DNA of 64,000 bases, from assembly GCF_023277925.1 (NCBI RefSeq), contig NZ_CP063832.1, positions 4,949,001 to 5,013,000 of the forward strand, read 5' to 3'. Within the stretch, counting starts at the first letter, position 1, and every line of letters starts with the position of its first letter. Below, in pieces: positions 58,413 through 64,000 of the stretch. Both the position numbers and the translations under genes were made by a program. The notes below the pieces were generated by a model. It ran no database searches and was not told the origin of the DNA. It was given only the letters and a program-made list of their open reading frames with translations. Source of the DNA: Pseudomonas entomophila. Its GTDB lineage: Bacteria > Pseudomonadota > Gammaproteobacteria > Pseudomonadales > Pseudomonadaceae.

Positions 58413-59111
58413 TCAGCCTGGGCGGGCGGGGCGCAGGCACGACCACCAGAATACCCAGCCGAGGATCTCCAGGCGCTGTGCCCGGCGTTGGTAGGCGGTA
58501 TAGCGCTCGGTCGGGTGGTTGAGGCGGTCGTGGCTGTGCAGGCACAGGGTACCGTGGCGGCCAAGGGTGAGCTGGTGCACGCGCAGCTTGCCATTGTGCA
58601 GCAGTGCATAGCATTCACCCTCGACGACACGGGTGAAGCTGCGGTCGACGGCCAGCAATGTGCCTTGTGGCAGGTAGGGGGCCATGTTGCTTGCCGGCAT
58701 GCCGATGCAGAACGCGTGTTGCGGGGCCACGCGGATACAGTCGAGCGCTTCCCTGGGGATTGGCTGATGAAGGCCCGGCACGGCCGCGAGGCCACTTTCG
58801 TGGGGGCGATAAAGGGGGAGTGGCACACACTCCGTGCCCAAGGCCAGCAATGGCATGGGTGGTTCCTCGCGGGGCCTGGGCGGACGGGGTGGCGTGAAAG
58901 GGCCCGGGTGTTTTGGTCCTTCGCCGCTACGCAGCCAGCCGGGGTGCACGCAGAACAACCCGGCGATTTCCTCGACGCGCGCCTGGGGCACGCCGCGCTT
59001 GAGCCAGTTGTTGACGTGCTGGGGGGTGACCTTGCGTTGGGCGGCAAAGTCCGAAGGGGTCAGGTCGCACTCCTGCAGGAGGGCTTTGAGGCGGTCGCCG
59101 GAAGTGTTCAT
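58413..59111 (-). CDS. S24-type (CI-like) repressor, possibly non-cleavable
   Basis: A 232-residue protein with an N-terminal HTH (MNTSGDRLKALLQECDLTPS, then FAAQRKVTPQHVNNWLKRG) and a C-terminal S24/LexA-type domain. The catalytic serine is in MPASNMAPYLPQG. Where CI-like proteins have the general-base lysine (VKR), this one reads LRVHQL, so autocleavage may be lost. No phage structural genes are nearby, so it is an orphan repressor. Inverted repeats just upstream are likely operators. Confidence 0.8.
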   Translation of the reverse strand: MNTSGDRLKALLQECDLTPSDFAAQRKVTPQHVNNWLKRGVPQARVEEIAGLFCVHPGWLRSGEGPKHPGPFTPPRPPRPREEPPMPLLALGTECVPLPLYRPHESGLAAVPGLHQPIPREALDCIRVAPQHAFCIGMPASNMAPYLPQGTLLAVDRSFTRVVEGECYALLHNGKLRVHQLTLGRHGTLCLHSHDRLNHPTERYTAYQRRAQRLEILGWVFWWSCLRPARPG

Positions 59112-59162
59112 GGGGGCGAGTCTATCGCCCTGATAAATATGTGGAAATAAACCAGATGTCGA

Positions 59163-59199
59163 CGAGATCTGTAGGGTAAATCTCGATTTGCAGGAGATT
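59163..59199 (-). promoter_or_regulatory. Operator-like dyads before the S24 repressor gene
   Basis: CGAGAT (59163-59168) pairs with ATCTCG (59180-59185), and AATCTC (59179-59184) pairs with GAGATT (59194-59199). The two dyads overlap, giving two likely binding sites for a dimeric repressor, 50-90 bases upstream of its gene. Confidence 0.45.
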
Positions 59200-59235
59200 G
59201 CCTAGGGCCTTGTAGGGCATTTCTTGCGGACACAA

Positions 59236-59262
59236 AAAAGCCCTGCCGAAGCAGGGCTTCTT
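59236..59262 (-). terminator. Intrinsic terminator of ppa
   Basis: Minus-strand AAGCCCTGC-TTCG-GCAGGGCTT (59259-59239) with a UUCG tetraloop and a T tract (59239-59234) just after the ppa stop. Confidence 0.9.
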
Positions 59263-59271
59263 CCGTCAGCC

Positions 59272-59799
59272 TCAGCCTTTGTAGGCAGCAACCGACTTGG
59301 TGATCGCGGCACGGGCGGCGTCGGCGCCTTCCCAGCCTTCGATCTTGACCCACTTGCCCTTCTCGAGATCCTTGTAGTTCGCGAAGAAGTGCTCGATCTG
59401 CTGGATCAGCAGGGCTGGCAGGTCGGTGTATTCCTTCACGTCGACGTACAGCTGGCTCAGCTTGTCGTGAGGCACGGCGATGACCTTGGCGTCGCCGCCG
59501 CCGTCGTCGGTCATGTTCAGCACGCCGACCGGACGGGCACGGATCACCGAGCCTGGGGCGACCGGGTACGGGGTGACGACCAGCACGTCCAGCGGATCAC
59601 CGTCGTCAGCCAAGGTGTTGGGGATGAAACCGTAGTTGGCCGGGTAGAACATCGGGGTGGCCATGAAGCGGTCGACGAACAGGGTGTCGCTGTCCTTGTC
59701 GATTTCGTACTTGATCGGCGCGTGGTTGGCCGGGATCTCGATAGCGACGTAGATGTCGTTCGGCAGGTCTTTGCCGGCTGGAATCTTGCTGTAGCTCAT
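59272..59799 (-). CDS. ppa: Inorganic pyrophosphatase
   Basis: A 175-residue family I enzyme hydrolysing pyrophosphate. The acidic catalytic motif is [10 protein letters not shown], and the N-terminus is [24 protein letters not shown]. It is monocistronic, with its own strong terminator. Confidence 0.98.
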
Positions 59800-59892
59800 T
59801 GGGCAATGCCCCCGTGTTTGATCAAAAAAGTGGCGGCGATTATAGGCACATTCCCACAGTGGGTGCCACGCCCGGCCAGATGTGCGGGGCGA

Positions 59893-60708
59893 TCAGGCAG
59901 GGTGCTCACGGTAATCCGGGTGTTCGGCTTGCAGCAGGGCCAGGCGCGTCAGTGGGTCCTGGCGGTAGAACAGCGCCAACTGCTGGTAGACCGCTGGAAA
60001 GGCCTGGTGCAGCAGGTCGGGGGCGCTGAAGAAGTACTCGCTGGTGACGGCGAAGAACTCTGCCGGGTTTTCCGCGGCGTAGGGGTCGATGGCGGTCTGC
60101 GTGTCGGGGTTCTGGTCGAGCTGGCGGTTCATGCCGTCGTAGGCCTGCTGCATGGCCAGGGCCCAGTCTTCCACGCGCATGCCGTTGTGCAGCGGTGGCA
60201 GGCCATTGGCGTCGCCGTTGAGCATGTCGAGCTTGTGCGCCAGTTCGTGGATGACCAGGTTGTAGGCTTCCCAGCCCCCGCTGGCCAGTACCCCGGGCCA
60301 GGCCAGGATCACCGGCCCCTGTTGCCAGGCCTCGCCACTGTGCTCGGCGTCCCACACGTGTTCCACGCCGCTGGCGTCGCGATGGCGCTGGGGGCTGAGA
60401 AAGTCGTCGGGGTAGAGGATGATCTCGTGGAAGCCCTGGTACCAGTTCAGCTCGCCCAGGTGCAGCAGCGGCAATTGGGCCTGGGCGGCGAGGAACAGGC
60501 GCTGCTCGTCGTCCAGTTCGACGCCGGGCAGGGTGGTCAGGTGCTTGTCGTGCAGGAACAGCACGCAGGCCTCACGCAGCCAGCGGTCTTCCTCGTCGCT
60601 GATGCCATCGAGCAGTGGCAGGCGATCACGGATCACCTGCCATAGCTGATCGTCGACCGGGTAGCGGGCCAGGGTGCGGCGGCGCCGCCAGGCGCTGAAC
60701 GACCACAT
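59893..60708 (-). CDS. mtfA: Zinc peptidase MtfA
   Basis: A 271-residue protein of the DUF980/MtfA family, known in E. coli to bind Mlc and to be an aminopeptidase. The zinc motif HELAHKLDM is intact. The length fits the family. It lies downstream of the DedA gene on the same strand by seven bases. Confidence 0.93.
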   Translation of the reverse strand: MWSFSAWRRRRTLARYPVDDQLWQVIRDRLPLLDGISDEEDRWLREACVLFLHDKHLTTLPGVELDDEQRLFLAAQAQLPLLHLGELNWYQGFHEIILYPDDFLSPQRHRDASGVEHVWDAEHSGEAWQQGPVILAWPGVLASGGWEAYNLVIHELAHKLDMLNGDANGLPPLHNGMRVEDWALAMQQAYDGMNRQLDQNPDTQTAIDPYAAENPAEFFAVTSEYFFSAPDLLHQAFPAVYQQLALFYRQDPLTRLALLQAEHPDYREHPA

Positions 60709-60715
60709 GCCGCGA

Positions 60716-61363
60716 TCAGTGGGCCTTGGCCGCGCGGCTGAACCGGCCGCGCAGCAGGCCGAGAAGCATCGGCACCAGCGACAGGACGATGATGCCGACC
60801 ACCATCAGCGACAGGTGCTGCTTGATGAATGGCACGTTGCCGAAGAAGTAGCCCAAGGTGACCAGGCCACCGACCCACAGCAGCGAGCCGGCCACGCTGA
60901 AGGCCAGGAAGCGTGGGTAGTGCATGTGGGCGATGCCAGCGACGAACGGCGCGAAAGTGCGCAGGATGGGCAGGAAGCGCGCCAGAGTGACGGTCTTGCC
61001 GCCGTGGCGTGCGTAGAACTCGTGGGTGCGTTGCAGGTAGTCCTGGCGGAAGATCTTCGACTTCGGGTTGCGGAACAGGCGTTCACCTGCCGTGCGCCCG
61101 ATCACGTAGTTGGTGCTGTCCCCCAGTATGGCCGCAGCCATCAGCAGGCCCGCCAGCAGCACTGGGTCCATGCCACCTCCCGCGGCCACGGCGCCGGCGA
61201 TGAACAGCAGCGAGTCGCCGGGCAGGAAGGGCATCACCACCAGGCCGGTTTCGCAGAAGATCACGGTGAAGAGGATGGCGTAGATCCATGGACCGTAGTT
61301 GGTGACCAGCAGGTCGAGATAGGCATCGAGATGCAGGATAAGGTCCAGCGGGTTGAAGTCCAT
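60716..61363 (-). CDS. DedA-family membrane protein
   Basis: A 215-residue inner-membrane protein with the DedA pattern (ETGLVVMPFLPGDSLLFIAGAVA, then FLPILRTFAPFVAGIAHM). DedA proteins are thought to be lipid-flipping or proton-linked transporters needed for membrane homeostasis. ATG 61363 gives the normal N-terminus. It probably forms a transcript with mtfA. Confidence 0.93.
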   Translation of the reverse strand: MDFNPLDLILHLDAYLDLLVTNYGPWIYAILFTVIFCETGLVVMPFLPGDSLLFIAGAVAAGGGMDPVLLAGLLMAAAILGDSTNYVIGRTAGERLFRNPKSKIFRQDYLQRTHEFYARHGGKTVTLARFLPILRTFAPFVAGIAHMHYPRFLAFSVAGSLLWVGGLVTLGYFFGNVPFIKQHLSLMVVGIIVLSLVPMLLGLLRGRFSRAAKAH

Positions 61364-61526
61364 GTACAGCACCTGTGTTCTTGACCCGCTTCTACGGGCG
61401 CGCGATGACGGAGAGCGTTCTGGGTGTGGAGGGTTTACCTGCGGAAGGTAACTTTTCACACATGACAGGAAGGGGATTATACGGCGAAGTCGCGGTTATG
61501 CCCGGAGAGTTTGTAGCGGGGGGTTA

Positions 61527-61601
61527 CCGTAGGGGCGGCTTCAGCCACGATGCAGGCAACGCGGTCTTTGCGGGTGATCGCGGCTGAAGCGGCTCCTACA
61601 G
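61527..61601. repeat. Inverted REP pair
   Basis: CGTAGGGGCGGCTTCAGCCA faces TGATCGCGGCTGAAGCGGCT, a slightly diverged copy of the GGAGCGGCTTCAGCCGC subtype. The gap 61364-61621 holds nothing else clear except a TACCT/AGGTA dyad near 61435. Confidence 0.8.
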
Positions 61602-61621
61602 AGTCAAGAAATGGCAGGGCT

Positions 61622-62080
61622 TCAATCCAGGCTGATCGGCAGTATGTAGTTGTCGAACTCGGTATCTTTGCGAAAGCCCATGGACTCGTAGGTTTTCTTC
61701 GCCACCTCGTTGTCGCTGCTGGTGGCCACGCGCATGCGCACGGCGTTGGTCTCTTTGGCCATTTTCTTGGCTTCGCGCATCAGGCGGTCGGCCACCAGCA
61801 TGCGCCGCGAGTCTTCGGCCACGTAGATATCGTTGAGAATCCACACGCGCTTGAGTGATAGCGATGAGTAGCTCGGATAGAGCTGGCAGAAGCCCAGCAG
61901 ACGGTCGTCGGCGTCATCCGGCAGGGCCAGGTAGATGATCGATTCACTGCGCATGAGGCGCTTTTCGAGGAACTTGCGCGAGCTGTCCGGGTAAGGCAGC
62001 TGCCCATAGAACTCACGGTATTTCACGAACAGCGGAGTGAGCAGGTCGAGGTGCTCGAGGGTTGCCTTGATGATGCGCAT
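61622..62080 (-). CDS. GNAT-family N-acetyltransferase
   Basis: A 152-residue acetyltransferase. The acyl-CoA-binding region is LNDIYVAEDSRRMLVADRLM, with a less canonical Q/RxxGxG/A. The substrate is unknown. It lies 108 bases downstream of eutC on the same strand and may or may not be co-transcribed. Confidence 0.88.
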   Translation of the reverse strand: MRIIKATLEHLDLLTPLFVKYREFYGQLPYPDSSRKFLEKRLMRSESIIYLALPDDADDRLLGFCQLYPSYSSLSLKRVWILNDIYVAEDSRRMLVADRLMREAKKMAKETNAVRMRVATSSDNEVAKKTYESMGFRKDTEFDNYILPISLD

Positions 62081-62188
62081 GTGCGGGCCTCTGAGTCCAT
62101 GTGGGTGTACGGCGGATTGCCAGCTGCGTCAGATCGCATGCTGCCTAATGCAGGGTAGAAGCGCAATCCGCCTTCCATGACATGTTTC

Positions 62189-63007
62189 TTACCCTTCGCC
62201 GAGTAAGAAATTTCCGCTTTTGGTGCCGGCGTTATCGCTATCGAGACTGTGGACCTCCGCTTCGTCCTTGAGGTTCACCCCCGAAAGCTGGCGCCGACAG
62301 GCTTCACGCATCAAGTACAGCAGGCGATGGGCGGCCATGCCATAGCTCAGGCCCTCCAGGCGCACGTTGGAAATGCAGTTGCGGTAAGCGTCGGTGAGGC
62401 CGACCTTGGGCGCGTAGGTGAAGTACAGCCCGAGGCTGTCGGGGGAGCTCAGGCCCGGGCGTTCGCCGATCAGCATCACGGTCATGCGCGCGCCCAGCAA
62501 TTCGCCCACTTCGTCGGCCACCGCCACGCGGCCCTGCTCCACCAGCACCACTGGGGCGCTGCTCCAGCCGTCGGCGGCGGCCTGCTCCTCGAAGCGGCTC
62601 AGGAAGGGTAGCGTGTGGCGGTGCACGGCCAGGGCGGAGAGCCCGTCGGCGACGACGATGGCCAGGTCCACCCCGCCAGGATTGGCCTGGGCATGTTCGC
62701 GCAGGCGCTGGGCGGAGTCTTCGTGCAGGCGCCGCCCCAGGTCGGGGCGTTGCAGGTACTGGTGGCGGTCATTGGCGGCGCTGTGCAGCAGCAGGCTGTC
62801 GCGGCCGCGCTCGCTGAGCTGCTGGCGCAGGCCGGCGTGGTCGAAGGGCAGGTGCACGGCGTCGCGGGCCTGGGCATGGGCGTACTGGAAGTCCAGCTGG
62901 GCGCCGGTGGGCAGGCTGATACCGGTGCGCCCCAGGGCGATGCGCGCGGGGGTGAGGTTGCGCAGCGCCAGCCAGGGGTTGTCCGGGGTGGGGGTGTGTC
63001 GATCCAT
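62189..63007 (-). CDS. eutC: Ethanolamine ammonia-lyase small subunit
   Basis: A 272-residue partner of EutB in the B12-dependent enzyme that splits ethanolamine to acetaldehyde and ammonia. Motifs VVADGLSA and the C-terminal VNLKDEAE region are typical. ATG 63007 has GAGGTG five bases upstream; GTG 63013 is a weaker alternative. It starts eight bases after the eutB stop. Confidence 0.96.
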   Translation of the reverse strand: MDRHTPTPDNPWLALRNLTPARIALGRTGISLPTGAQLDFQYAHAQARDAVHLPFDHAGLRQQLSERGRDSLLLHSAANDRHQYLQRPDLGRRLHEDSAQRLREHAQANPGGVDLAIVVADGLSALAVHRHTLPFLSRFEEQAAADGWSSAPVVLVEQGRVAVADEVGELLGARMTVMLIGERPGLSSPDSLGLYFTYAPKVGLTDAYRNCISNVRLEGLSYGMAAHRLLYLMREACRRQLSGVNLKDEAEVHSLDSDNAGTKSGNFLLGEG

Positions 63008-63015
63008 GGTCACCT

Positions 63016-64000
63016 CTAGGCCAGGTGCGCCAGTGCGTGGCGGAAGGCCGGTGGCAGGTTGTCGCCGAACAGCACGCGGCCATCGGCCTGGGTGAAGATG
63101 CCGGTGCGCGCCAGCCAGGCCTCGAATTCCGGCCCGGGCTTCAGGCCCAGGGTCTGGCGGGCGTAGAGCGCGTCGTGGAACGACGTGGTCTGGTAGTTGA
63201 GCATGATGTCGTCGGAGCCGGGGATACCCATGATGAAGTTGATCCCGGCCACGCCCAGCAGGGTCAGCAGGGTGTCCATGTCGTCCTGGTCGGCTTCGGC
63301 GTGGTTGGTGTAGCAGATGTCGCAGCCCATCGGCACGCCCAGCAGCTTGCCGCAGAAGTGGTCCTCGAGGCCGGCGCGGATGATCTGTTTACCGTTGTAC
63401 AGGTATTCCGGGCCGATGAAGCCGACCACGGTGTTGACCAGGAACGGCTTGAAGTGGCGGGCCACGGCGTAGGCACGGGTCTCGCAGGTCTGTTGGTCGA
63501 CGCCATGATGAGCGTTGGCCGACAGGGCGCTGCCCTGACCGGTCTCGAAGTACATCAGGTTTTGCCCGACCGTGCCGCGCTTGAGCGACAGGCCGGCCTC
63601 GTAGCCTTCCTGCAGTACGTTGAGGTTGATGCCGAAGCTGGCGTTGGCCGCTTCGGTGCCGGCGATGGACTGGAACACCAGGTCCAGCGGCACGCCACGG
63701 TTGATCGCCTCGATCGAGGTGGTGACGTGGGTGAGCACGCAGGCTTGGGTGGGGATCTGGTAGCGCTGGATGATGGCGTCGAGCATCTCCAGCAGGGCGC
63801 AGATCGAGGCGATGCTGTCGGTGGCCGGGTTGATGCCGATCATGGCGTCGCCGTTGCCGTAGAGCAGGCCGTCGAGGATGCTGGCGGCGATGCCGGCAGG
63901 TTCGTCGGTGGGGTGGTTGGGCTGCAGGCGAGTCGACAGCCGGCCGCGTAGGCCCATGGTGCCGCGGAACTGGGTGACCACGCGGATCTTCTGCGCCACC
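63016..64000 (-). CDS. eutB: Ethanolamine ammonia-lyase large subunit, 5' truncated by window
   Basis: The C-terminal 327 residues of the catalytic, cobalamin-binding subunit. [50 protein letters not shown] and [21 protein letters not shown] are family signatures. A full protein is about 455-465 residues, so roughly 130 N-terminal residues lie beyond the window edge. With eutC it needs adenosylcobalamin, linking it to the B12-uptake genes at 29-32 kb. Confidence 0.97.
   Translation of the reverse strand, partial: VAQKIRVVTQFRGTMGLRGRLSTRLQPNHPTDEPAGIAASILDGLLYGNGDAMIGINPATDSIASICALLEMLDAIIQRYQIPTQACVLTHVTTSIEAINRGVPLDLVFQSIAGTEAANASFGINLNVLQEGYEAGLSLKRGTVGQNLMYFETGQGSALSANAHHGVDQQTCETRAYAVARHFKPFLVNTVVGFIGPEYLYNGKQIIRAGLEDHFCGKLLGVPMGCDICYTNHAEADQDDMDTLLTLLGVAGINFIMGIPGSDDIMLNYQTTSFHDALYARQTLGLKPGPEFEAWLARTGIFTQADGRVLFGDNLPPAFRHALAHLA

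Noticed and set aside
58413..59111. Prophage or pyocin region
   Set aside because: Only a repressor-like gene is present; neighbours are ppa, mtfA and other housekeeping genes with no phage structural or lysis genes.

Overview
The window is a chromosomal segment of a Pseudomonas, most likely of the P. putida group. The DNA is GC-rich and densely packed with genes. It carries at least twelve REP-type palindromes built on the CTGTAGGAGC core typical of this genus. From memory, the order nrdR-ribD-ribE-ribBA-ribH-nusB-thiL-pgpA-ribA-dxs-ispA-xseB and the ompW/zinc-operon block match a conserved Pseudomonas core (P. aeruginosa PA4042-PA4069). No alignment was run.

Layout. 0-6.3 kb: selenoprotein formate dehydrogenase (end of alpha, then beta and gamma subunits), fdhE, selA, selB and tRNA-Sec, a compact unit for making and using a Sec enzyme. 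6.3-14.6 kb: asparaginase, an alanine/sodium symporter with a likely Crc/Hfq site, regulators, a hydrolase, two sugar-nucleotide-type dehydrogenases and an HxlR/MFS pair. 14.6-18.5 kb: OmpW-family porin with a possible Anr box, then a four-gene operon (His-rich periplasmic protein, ABC ATPase, FtsX-type permease, DUF3299 protein) behind a Zur-box-like palindrome. 18.6-40 kb: housekeeping genes including riboflavin, thiamine, phospholipid, isoprenoid and B12-uptake functions, then an MBOAT/SGNH module that looks like a surface O-acylation system, and a pair of tiny DUF6124/DUF3077-type genes behind an unusual leader. 40-46.5 kb: a second ribB under an FMN riboswitch, and the RNA-repair locus (rtcR divergent from slipin-rtcB-nucleotidyltransferase) with a sigma-54 promoter and a long, hairpin-rich leader. 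46.5-52 kb: iron-starvation locus (esterase, FecR-type anti-sigma, ECF sigma, TonB receptor with signalling domain) with a Fur box. 52-58.2 kb: an accessory operon of a LuxE-like acyl-protein synthetase, a LuxC-PaaK fusion, a PaaK-like adenylating enzyme and a GNAT protein. 58.2-64 kb: an orphan S24-type repressor, inorganic pyrophosphatase, mtfA, a DedA protein, a GNAT protein, and eutC plus most of eutB.

The best candidates for something undescribed are the luciferase-free LuxE/LuxC-PaaK/PaaK/GNAT operon (52398-58165), the structured leader RNA of the rtc operon (about 42793-43200), and the interleaved-helix leader upstream of the DUF6124/DUF3077 pair (39357-39495). Everything here comes from reading the sequence. 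Family names are from motif recognition, not database searches.
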